From: an uncultured Collinsella sp.
GTDB lineage: Bacteria; Actinomycetota; Coriobacteriia; Coriobacteriales; Coriobacteriaceae
Direction: 5' to 3'
DNA: 9,875 nt
Assembly (NCBI GenBank): GCA_959599635.1
Contig: CAUGJN010000060.1
Span: 1-9,875 of the forward strand
The notes under the pieces were generated by a model. The model worked only from the letters and a program-made list of their open reading frames with translations. It was not told the origin of the DNA and made no database searches. A program made the translations under genes and the position numbers. This document shows, piece after piece, positions 1 through 5,591 of this stretch (position 1 is the stretch's first letter; each line of letters starts with the position of its first letter).

Positions 1-2
1 AC

Positions 3-773
3 GTGAAGATTCCCGTAGAGGCCGTTGACGATACCGAGGCCAACGAGGCCCCGGCCGCCGAGGCTGCCGAGAACCAGGTAGAGGATTCCAACAAGGAGGC
101 GACGATGACCGAGGACGAGATGGTGGAAGCTGCTATCCGCGCCGGTGAGGAAGCCGCCGACAATGACTTTAAGCTCAAGTTCGAGCAGGCCCAAAAGGAG
201 CTTGCCGACGTGCGCAATGAGCTCGATGCTGCGGCAGAGGCCCAAAAGGCCGCTGAGGACAAGGCAAAGGACGCCACCGAGCGTACCGCCCGTCTGCAGG
301 CCGACTGGGAGAACTTCCGTCGCCGCACCGCCAATGAACGTATCGCCGAGCGCGAGCGCGCGACCGAGAAGCTCGTTACTGCGCTGCTACCGGTGGTCGA
401 CGATATCGAGCGTGCGATCGACCATGCCCGCAGCCAGGAGCTTGCCGACGACTTTAAGCAGTTCGTCGACGGCGTCGATGCGGTGCATGCCAAGCTGCTC
501 GACGTGTTCGCGCACGAGGGCGTTGAGCCCATCGACCCCAAGGGCGAGGCGTTCGATCCGCTCGAGCACCAGGCTGTGGGCCGCGTCGAGGACGCATCGC
601 AGTACGACGAGACCGTCAACGACGTGTATCAGAAGGGCTACCGCATGGCGGATCGCATCCTGCGCTCCGCGATGGTGACGGTGACCTACGGTGGCGAGAA
701 GCGCCCCGCACCGGAGCCCGAAGCGGCGCCCGAGGATGCTGCGGCCGATACGGCCGAGAGCACCGAGGAGTAA
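3..773 (+). CDS. grpE: GrpE, nucleotide exchange factor of the DnaK chaperone
   Basis: GrpE is a cytoplasmic homodimer that releases ADP from DnaK and so resets the Hsp70 cycle. The frame encodes 256 residues. An acidic, Ala/Glu-rich N-terminal region (about 1-55) is followed by a long helix suited to dimer coiled-coil formation (about 57-110, containing NFRRR at 104-108). The C-terminal beta domain carries the family signature, FDPLEHQAV at 184-192 and KGYRMADRIL at 211-220. The tail after about 230 is acidic and low-complexity. The start is uncertain. A GTG at position 3 is at the window edge, so the gene may begin further upstream. An in-frame ATG at 105 (residue 35, MTEDEM) has a very good Shine-Dalgarno, AAGGAGG at 93-99, with 5-nt spacing. 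dnaJ follows 107 bp downstream and hspR after that, the usual actinobacterial heat-shock order. Identity is secure and the 5' end is not. Confidence 0.93.
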   Translation: MKIPVEAVDDTEANEAPAAEAAENQVEDSNKEATMTEDEMVEAAIRAGEEAADNDFKLKFEQAQKELADVRNELDAAAEAQKAAEDKAKDATERTARLQADWENFRRRTANERIAERERATEKLVTALLPVVDDIERAIDHARSQELADDFKQFVDGVDAVHAKLLDVFAHEGVEPIDPKGEAFDPLEHQAVGRVEDASQYDETVNDVYQKGYRMADRILRSAMVTVTYGGEKRPAPEPEAAPEDAAADTAESTEE

Positions 774-778
774 TTGAG

Positions 779-809
779 AAGGGCCCCGGGGCAACACCCG
801 GGGCCCTTT
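779..809 (+). terminator. Hairpin terminator or attenuator between grpE and dnaJ
   Basis: A 12-bp stem begins 5 nt after the grpE stop. The left arm is AA plus GGGCCCCGGG (779-790) and the right arm is CCCGGGGCCC plus TT (797-808), with a 6-nt loop (791-796). Only a short run of three T follows. The shape fits an intrinsic terminator, but the weak T-tract and the dnaJ gene downstream suggest partial termination that would lower dnaJ-hspR expression relative to dnaK-grpE. The attenuation role is inferred. Confidence 0.6.
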
Positions 810-880
810 CTGGCCTAGTGCCATATGAAAGCATGAGCCGTCGTCTGCTGGGCGGCGGATGAAACAGGAGAGGAGCTACG

Positions 881-1846
881 ATGGCTGCAGGCAAAACCTT
901 CTATGACATCCTGGGCGTATCCAAGAGCGCCTCCGACAAAGAGATCAAGAGCGCGTTTCGCAAGCTCGCGCAAAAATATCACCCCGATGCCGGCGGCGAC
1001 GAGGCCAAGTTCAAGGAGATTAGCGAGGCCTACGAGACGCTTTCGGACGAGAAGAAGCGCAAAGAGTACGACCAGATGCTCATGTTTGGCGGCATGCCGG
1101 GCGCAGGCGGCGCGTATGGCGGCGGCTACGGTGCCGGCGCGGGCGCCAGCGGCTGGGGCGACATCTTCGACAGCATCTTTAGCGGCAACGGCGCCTGGGG
1201 CAGCGATTGGGGCTCGGGCTTTGCCGGGGCCGCGGGCGCTGCCGGTGCGGGCGCGGGCCGCAACCGCGCGCGCAAGGGCGGCGACCTGTCGCTGACTGTC
1301 GACGTAACTGCCGAGGACGCGTTTCGCGGCGTGACGCACAAGGTCACCTATCGCATTCCCTCGACAGGCGAGCAGCAGACCATTACGGTCTCGGTGCCCG
1401 CGGGCGCGGTCGACGGCGGCAAATTGCGTTACAAGCGCCGCGGCGAGTACGGCGTTGCCGGAGGCGAGCGCGGCGACCTGGTCGTGACCACGCATGTGGA
1501 GGAGCATCCGCTGTTTAAGCGCAAGGGTGCCGATGTGACCATGGAGGTGCCGGTCTCGGTCTACGAGGCGGCGCTCGGCTGCACGGTGGATGTGCCCACG
1601 CCCGGCGGCGCGACGGTTCGTCTGAAGGTGCCCGCTGGCACCCAGACGGGCAAGAAGTTCCGCTTTAAAGAGATGGGCGCGCCCGACGTTAAGCACCGTG
1701 GTCGTACGGGCGCGCTGCTCGTCGAGATCAAGGTGCAGGTCCCCACAAATCTATCCGATGATGAGCGCGATGCCATGACCAGGCTGCGCGAGGCCGACAC
1801 GCGCGATTATCGCGAGAAGGTCAACCGTTACAAGGCGACGTACTAG
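881..1846 (+). CDS. dnaJ: DnaJ-family co-chaperone, class B (no zinc finger)
   Basis: This Hsp40 co-chaperone delivers substrates to DnaK and stimulates its ATPase. It is 321 residues long. The J domain spans about 6-66 with the essential HPD at 34-36. A Gly/Ala-rich linker covers about 69-130 and contains GDIFDSIF (93-100), typical of DnaJ linkers. Two C-terminal beta-barrel substrate-binding domains follow (about 134-285). There are no CXXCXGXG repeats; the only cysteine is at 234. It is therefore a class B (CbpA/DnaJ2-like) protein, shorter than the roughly 370-380 residues of zinc-finger DnaJ. The ATG is preceded by a purine-rich Shine-Dalgarno region (AGGAGAGGAG, 867-876). Its place between grpE and hspR indicates that it serves the DnaK machine encoded by this operon and is controlled by HspR. 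Annotation pipelines may call it simply DnaJ. Confidence 0.93.
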   Translation: MAAGKTFYDILGVSKSASDKEIKSAFRKLAQKYHPDAGGDEAKFKEISEAYETLSDEKKRKEYDQMLMFGGMPGAGGAYGGGYGAGAGASGWGDIFDSIFSGNGAWGSDWGSGFAGAAGAAGAGAGRNRARKGGDLSLTVDVTAEDAFRGVTHKVTYRIPSTGEQQTITVSVPAGAVDGGKLRYKRRGEYGVAGGERGDLVVTTHVEEHPLFKRKGADVTMEVPVSVYEAALGCTVDVPTPGGATVRLKVPAGTQTGKKFRFKEMGAPDVKHRGRTGALLVEIKVQVPTNLSDDERDAMTRLREADTRDYREKVNRYKATY

Positions 1847-1918
1847 GGCGGTCGTGGCGCACACCCGCGCCCGCTGGCTTATGATGGACGATAACGAGAC
1901 GGAAAGGGGTCAGGTAGC

Positions 1919-2335
1919 ATGGCCGAGGACAATAGGAACAAACCGCTGTACATGATCAGCGTGGCGGCCGAGCTGACCGGCATGCACCCGCAGACTCTGC
2001 GCGTCTACGAGTCCAAGGGCCTGGTGAACCCCCAGCGCTCGGGCGGCAACACGCGCCTGTATTCGCGTGCCGATATCGAGCGTCTGGAACTCATCAACCA
2101 ACTGACCGACGAGGGCATCAACCTTGCCGGTGTGGTGCGCATCCTCGATATGAAGGAGCGCGCCGAGGAACGCGAGCGCGAGAACGAGAAGCTCCGTGCC
2201 CGCGTACGCCAACTCGAGGATGAGCTGCACGAGTACAAGATGCAGAAGAAGATCACCGCCCTTGCCCCGCGCGACGGCTCGGTTAACCCCGAGCAAGTCA
2301 TGCGCAAGCTGCTAGGTACGGGTAGCGACCTATAG
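1919..2335 (+). CDS. hspR: HspR, MerR-family heat-shock repressor
   Basis: In actinobacteria HspR represses the dnaK operon by binding HAIR elements, with DnaK acting as co-repressor. This protein has 138 residues. The N-terminal winged helix has the helix-turn-helix at about 11-31 (SVAAELTGMHPQTLRVYE) and the wing SGGNTRLYS at 41-49. EGINLAGVVRIL at 65-76 is characteristic of HspR. A highly charged coiled coil follows (about 77-110), for dimerisation, and then a short tail. The start ATG has an AAAGGGG element about 10 nt upstream. The gene is 72 bp after dnaJ and is probably cotranscribed with it. HAIR sites (CTTGAGT-N7-ACTCAAG) would lie upstream of dnaK; none was found in this window. Family assignment is strong from both sequence and position. 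Confidence 0.92.
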   Translation: MAEDNRNKPLYMISVAAELTGMHPQTLRVYESKGLVNPQRSGGNTRLYSRADIERLELINQLTDEGINLAGVVRILDMKERAEERERENEKLRARVRQLEDELHEYKMQKKITALAPRDGSVNPEQVMRKLLGTGSDL

Positions 2336-2346
2336 CTCCGCCGACG

Positions 2347-2484
2347 CTGCCGGGCACTCATTGGGGACAGACTTAAATGAGTGCCCGCAGAATGAGAGTG
2401 GATAATCTCCCGTTTTTGGCCTGTTTGCAGGCTCAAAGTGAGAGATTATCCACTCTCGTCATTTCGGCGTCTAAGTCTGCCCCC
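2347..2484. repeat. Nested palindromic element downstream of hspR
   Basis: Three nested inverted repeats occupy most of the hspR-hydratase gap. The first hairpin has 12-bp arms, CGGGCACTCATT (2351-2362) and AATGAGTGCCCG (2376-2387), with CTG/CAG extending it past one bulged base. The second has perfect 16-bp arms (2394-2409 and 2442-2457) enclosing a small hairpin, GCCTG-TTTG-CAGGC (2419-2432). The whole 13-nt loop of the first hairpin (2363-2375, GGGGACAGACTTA) is complementary at 12 of 13 positions to 2472-2484. No open frame or T-tract was found. It is probably an interspersed repeat or structured non-coding element and may also end hspR transcription. I do not recognise it as a named family. 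Confidence 0.7.
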
Positions 2485-2589
2485 GGCACCCAACTCGTTC
2501 TTTGCTTTACTGAGATAAAGTGAACGTGCAGATTCGTAACCCACTCGCAACCGTTCTATGGCACGATATTGAACGAATGTATGCTATGC

Positions 2590-2607
2590 GCCCAAATCGT
2601 TTTGGGC
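2590..2607 (+). promoter_or_regulatory. Leader hairpin just upstream of the hydratase ribosome binding site
   Basis: A 7-bp stem, GCCCAAA (2590-2596) and TTTGGGC (2601-2607), with loop TCGT, ends 5 nt before the Shine-Dalgarno GGGAG (2613-2617). The Shine-Dalgarno is 5 nt from the ATG at 2623, which supports that start over the upstream in-frame ATGs at 2569 and 2581. The hairpin could affect ribosome access, but no regulatory role is shown. Confidence 0.4.
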
Positions 2608-2622
2608 AGAGTGGGAGACAGT

Positions 2623-4923
2623 ATGGTCAAGCTGTACGAGGACGGCATCTACCTGCGCGGCGGCAGCGAGGTTGTGCCTGCGGCCGAGGCTGCCGAGCGC
2701 GGTATTACGCAGACACCCGAGGATGCCAAGCGCGGCACCATCGCGTATTCGATCCTCCAGGCACACAATACGTCGGGCGACCCCGAGGCACTCAAGATTC
2801 GCTTCGACGCCATGGCGAGCCACGACATCACCTTTGTCGGCATCATCCAGACGGCGCGCGCCTCGGGCATGGAGCAGTTCCCGCTGCCTTACGTGCTCAC
2901 CAACTGCCATAATTCGCTGTGCGCCGTGGGCGGCACCATCAACGAGGACGACCACGTCTTTGGCCTCTCGGCCGCAAAGAAGTACGGTGGCATCTTCGTT
3001 CCGCCGCATATCGCCGTTATCCACTCCTTTATGCGTGAGAACTTCGCGGGCTGCGGCAAGATGATCCTGGGTTCCGACTCGCACACCCGCTACGGCGCTC
3101 TGGGCACTATGGCCGTGGGCGAGGGCGGCGGCGAGCTGGCAAAGCAACTGCTGCGCGACACCTACGACGTCGCCTATCCCGGCGTCGTCGCCATCTACCT
3201 CACGGGTGCCCCGCGCCCCGGCGTCGGCCCGCACGATGTGGCGCTCGCCATCATCCGCGCTGTCTTTGCCAAGGGCTACGTCAAGAACAAGGTCATGGAG
3301 TTTGTGGGTCCCGGCATCGCGAGCATGACGACCGACTACCGCAACGGCGTCGACGTCATGACCACCGAGACCACCTGTCTGTCGAGCATCTGGGCCACCG
3401 ACGAGGACACGCACGCATTCCTGGCCATGCACGGCCGCGGCGACGACTACCGCGAGCTCAAGCCCGCTGATGTCGCCTACTACGACGGCTGCGTCGAGGT
3501 CGACCTGTCGAGCATCAAGCCCATGATCGCGCTGCCGTTCCATCCTTCCAACGGCTTTGAGATCGACGAGCTCAATGAGAACCTCGAGGACATCCTTCAC
3601 GAGGTGGAGCTCGAGGCCGCCAAGATCGGCGAGGGTAAGACGCACTTTAGCCTGCTCGACAAGATCGTCGACGGCAAACTGCACGTGCAGCAGGGCGTTA
3701 TCGCCGGCTGCTCGGGCGGCAACTACGACTCCGTGGTCCAGGCTGCCCGCGTGCTCAAGGGCGCCAACACCGGCTGCGGCGAGTTCTCGCTGTCGGTCTA
3801 TCCCACGAGCCAGCCCGTGGCGCTCGAACTCACGCGTCGCGGCTATATCTACGACCTTATGGAGGCCGGCGCGATCGTGCGCACGGCGTTCTGCGGCCCG
3901 TGCTTTGGCGCCGGCGACACGCCTGCCAACAACGGCCTGTCCATCCGTCACACCACGCGCAATTTCCCCAACCGCGAGGGTTCCAAGCCGGGTAATGGCC
4001 AGCTGAGCGCCGTGGCCCTGATGGACGCCCGCTCCATCGCGGCGACGGCTGCCAACGGTGGCGTCCTGACGCCGGCGACCGACCTGCCCGAGGACACCTG
4101 GGACGAGGCCTGCGAGTACACCTTCGACGACGCTCCCTACAAGAAGCGCGTGTACTGGGGCTTTGGCAAGGCCGAGCCGGCAGACGAGCTGGTCGAGGGT
4201 CCCAACATCAAGCCGTGGCCCGCGATGGAGCCGCTCGGCGACGACATCCTGCTCAAGGTGTGCTCCAAGATCATGGACCCGGTCACCACGACCGACGAGC
4301 TCATTCCTTCGGGCGAGACGAGCTCCTTCCGCTCCAACCCGCTGGGTCTGGCCGAGTTTACGCTCAGCCGCCGCGATCCGGCCTACGTGGGTCGCTCCAA
4401 GGAGGTCGACGCGGTGGAAAAGCGCCGCGTTGCCGGCGAGGCAGCAGGCGACCTGGCGGCACTCGATGCCGAGCTTGCCGGCGTGTTTGAGGCGCTGGCC
4501 GGCGCGGGTATCGCGGCAGACGCCAAGGCGACCGAGTACGGCTCCATGCTCTACGCCAAGAAGCCCGGCGACGGTTCTGCCCGCGAGCAGGCCGCGAGCT
4601 GCCAGCGCGTAATTGGCGGCCTGGCCAACATCGTCCACGAGTACGCTACCAAGCGCTATCGCTCCAATGTGATGAACTGGGGCATGGTGCCCTTCCAGAT
4701 GGAGGCTGAGCCCAACTTTGAGGTGGGCGATTACGTCTTCGTGCCGGGTATCCGCGCCGCGCTCGATGGCGACCTGCAGAACATCGCTGCCTACGTGGTA
4801 CGCGCCGACGGTGCGATCGAGCAGATTGAGCTCTACATTGCCGATATGACGGCGGAGGAGCGTGCCATCGTTAAGGCCGGCTGCCTGATCAACTACAACA
4901 AGTTCAAGACCGCTGCCGAGTAA
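2623..4923 (+). CDS. Aconitase-family hydratase (YbhJ-like)
   Basis: This is a 766-residue cytoplasmic enzyme of the aconitase superfamily, which interconverts hydroxy acids through dehydration and rehydration on a [4Fe-4S] cluster. The substrate-binding motif GSDSHT is at 150-155. The three cluster cysteines are all present: C363 in IAGCSGGNYDS, and C424 and C427 in FCGPCFG. The C-terminal swivel domain has RSNVMNWGMVPF starting at R680, which matches the substrate-binding Arg motif of aconitases. The overall pattern (CSGGN instead of SCTNS, NWGMVPF instead of GMGVLPL) resembles the divergent E. coli YbhJ group more than AcnA or AcnB, so citrate/isocitrate activity is possible but not shown. 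The start ATG at 2623 follows GGGAG at 2613-2617. It appears to be a single-gene unit between an intergenic palindromic repeat and a large hairpin. No neighbouring gene points to a pathway. Confidence 0.85.
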   Translation: MVKLYEDGIYLRGGSEVVPAAEAAERGITQTPEDAKRGTIAYSILQAHNTSGDPEALKIRFDAMASHDITFVGIIQTARASGMEQFPLPYVLTNCHNSLCAVGGTINEDDHVFGLSAAKKYGGIFVPPHIAVIHSFMRENFAGCGKMILGSDSHTRYGALGTMAVGEGGGELAKQLLRDTYDVAYPGVVAIYLTGAPRPGVGPHDVALAIIRAVFAKGYVKNKVMEFVGPGIASMTTDYRNGVDVMTTETTCLSSIWATDEDTHAFLAMHGRGDDYRELKPADVAYYDGCVEVDLSSIKPMIALPFHPSNGFEIDELNENLEDILHEVELEAAKIGEGKTHFSLLDKIVDGKLHVQQGVIAGCSGGNYDSVVQAARVLKGANTGCGEFSLSVYPTSQPVALELTRRGYIYDLMEAGAIVRTAFCGPCFGAGDTPANNGLSIRHTTRNFPNREGSKPGNGQLSAVALMDARSIAATAANGGVLTPATDLPEDTWDEACEYTFDDAPYKKRVYWGFGKAEPADELVEGPNIKPWPAMEPLGDDILLKVCSKIMDPVTTTDELIPSGETSSFRSNPLGLAEFTLSRRDPAYVGRSKEVDAVEKRRVAGEAAGDLAALDAELAGVFEALAGAGIAADAKATEYGSMLYAKKPGDGSAREQAASCQRVIGGLANIVHEYATKRYRSNVMNWGMVPFQMEAEPNFEVGDYVFVPGIRAALDGDLQNIAAYVVRADGAIEQIELYIADMTAEERAIVKAGCLINYNKFKTAAE

Positions 4924-4938
4924 CGCACTTAATTGTCC

Positions 4939-5011
4939 GCCCGGGGCCACCCTTTCCCGCCCGCTCACGCGCTTCGCGAGGGTCGCGTTCGGCAAAGGGT
5001 AAGCCCCGGGC
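4939..5011 (+). terminator. Large hairpin after the hydratase gene
   Basis: The arms GCCCGGGGC (4939-4947) and GCCCCGGGC (5003-5011) continue inward as ACCCTTT (4949-4955) and AAAGGGT (4994-5000), with small mismatches between the two segments. The GC-rich interior contains a further small stem. It lies 15 nt after the stop codon. No T-tract follows, so termination may be Rho-dependent or the hairpin may mainly protect the mRNA 3' end. Confidence 0.5.
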
Positions 5012-5053
5012 TACATTTCCGCGTTCTCGTTGGGTCTTGGGGGACGCTAAAAA

Positions 5054-5118
5054 TAGACTTGCTTGATGCCGCCTCTGTTAATGGGGTGGTTTTTTGTCGA
5101 AAACCACCACAAAGGGGG
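5054..5118. repeat. Left-flank block of the compound repeat (copy 1)
   Basis: The stretch from TAGACT (5054) through GCTTGATGCCGCCTCT (5061-5076), a TTAAT-GGG segment and into CCACCACAAAGGGG recurs with minor differences at 9771-9836. In both places it leads into the CCACCAC palindrome, so it belongs to the repeat family and is not unique intergenic DNA. It also contains a G/T-rich GGTGGTTTTTT stretch (5085-5095) complementary to the adjoining AAAACCACC, forming a second small palindrome. Copy 2 at 8681 lacks this flank. Confidence 0.65.
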
Positions 5119-5137
5119 CGGGCACCTTTGTGGTGGT
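5103..5137. repeat. CCACCAC palindrome opening compound repeat copy 1
   Basis: Perfect 13-bp arms, ACCACCACAAAGG (5103-5115) and CCTTTGTGGTGGT (5125-5137), flank a 9-nt loop, GGGCGGGCA. The same palindrome occurs at 7024-7056, as a variant at 8681-8713, as a half-element in inverse orientation at 8957-8978, and truncated at 9821-9839. Confidence 0.85.
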
Positions 5138-5145
5138 CCCGTTTG

Positions 5146-5360
5146 TCTCGATCTGTAACATCTTGGCTGTTAGAAGCGGGCCTGCTGTTACAGATTGAGA
5201 TTTTCGGACGGGCCCCTGCGCTTCATCTCGATCTGTAACAGACAGGCCCCAATTTGCCGAGTAGTTGTTACAGATCGAGATAAACGTCCGCCGTCGATCA
5301 TTTCATCTCGATCTGTAACACCTGGGACCGAAAAGGGCCGCTGGATGTTACAGATCGAGA
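5146..5360. repeat. Array of six alternating 15-bp arms, copy 1
   Basis: Arms of TCTCGATCTGTAACA and its reverse complement alternate: forward at 5146, 5226 and 5306; reverse at 5186 (one base changed), 5266 and 5346. Every arm is 15 bp and every intervening spacer is exactly 25 bp, giving a 40-bp period and three hairpin-capable 55-bp units. The spacers differ from each other but closely match the spacers at equivalent positions in the second copy (8722-8935). The 25-bp spacer of unit 3 can extend its stem. There are no cas genes and the orientation alternates, so this is not a CRISPR array. Possible readings are a structured non-coding RNA, an array of protein-binding sites, or a non-autonomous mobile repeat. 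Confidence 0.85.
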
Positions 5361-5379
5361 CAGTGGAGCGTCGGAGCCG

Positions 5380-5414
5380 AAAACCACCACGAAAGCCCCT
5401 TGCGGTGGTTTTTG
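5380..5414 (+). terminator. Terminator-like palindrome closing compound repeat copy 1
   Basis: AAAACCACC (5380-5388) pairs with GGTGGTTTT (5404-5412), with partial pairing continuing inward over a GC-containing loop, and the right arm runs into five T. This is the right-hand CCACCAC boundary of the compound repeat and has the form of an intrinsic terminator for plus-strand transcription. It lies upstream of the ATPase promoter, so it would insulate that gene. Confidence 0.5.
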
Positions 5415-5503
5415 AGGGGCCAAATGTTCCCGTTAGAGCCCAACGTGGGCTGTTGGCACCTTTAGTTGTTAGCGGCGGGAAACGGCCGCATGATTAAATA
5501 GTT

Positions 5504-5566
5504 GAACTATTCTCACTAGATTCACTACTTTCACTATTTGCACTATTGATACTATAATCACGATAG
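5504..5566. repeat. Seven 9-bp tandem repeats overlapping the ATPase promoter
   Basis: Seven consecutive 9-mers fit the loose consensus TCACTATTT: GAACTATTC, TCACTAGAT, TCACTACTT, TCACTATTT, GCACTATTG, ATACTATAA and TCACGATAG. The ACTA core recurs exactly every 9 bp, at 5506, 5515, 5524, 5533, 5542 and 5551, with ACGA at 5560. The block is AT-rich in a GC-rich context and contains both promoter elements. It looks like an iteron-type operator array or an expandable microsatellite. Confidence 0.85.
5530..5558 (+). promoter_or_regulatory. Promoter of the AAA+ ATPase gene
   Basis: The -10 box is an exact TATAAT (5553-5558). A -35-like TTCACT (5530-5535, four of six matches to TTGACA) lies exactly 17 bp upstream. 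Both boxes are built from units of the 9-bp tandem array, so a protein bound to the array would compete with RNA polymerase. The start codon follows 33 bp after the -10 box. Confidence 0.7.
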
Positions 5567-5591
5567 CGACGACAGTAGGAAGGTGGGGACA

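Noticed and set aside
815..1696. A 293-codon minus-strand frame opposite dnaJ
   Set aside because: It is antisense to an unambiguous DnaJ and its translation is Ala/Arg/His-rich low complexity with no recognisable domain.
3..2335. HAIR or CIRCE operator sites for the heat-shock operon
   Set aside because: No CTTGAGT-N7-ACTCAAG or TTAGCACTC-N9-GAGTGCTAA match was found. The operon promoter should be upstream of dnaK, outside the window.
2584..4995. An 803-codon open frame on the minus strand opposite the hydratase
   Set aside because: It is a shadow frame from GC-rich codon bias. The plus strand encodes a clear aconitase-family protein with all motifs.
5146..5360. CRISPR array reading of the regular repeat-spacer pattern
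   Set aside because: The repeats alternate in orientation, are only 15 bp long, and the spacers are shared between two genomic copies. There are no cas genes nearby.
4933..5497. Open frames running through the compound repeat (4933-5238 and 5195-5497)
   Set aside because: They are made largely of palindrome arms read through, have no coding character, and the equivalent frames are not conserved in copy 2.
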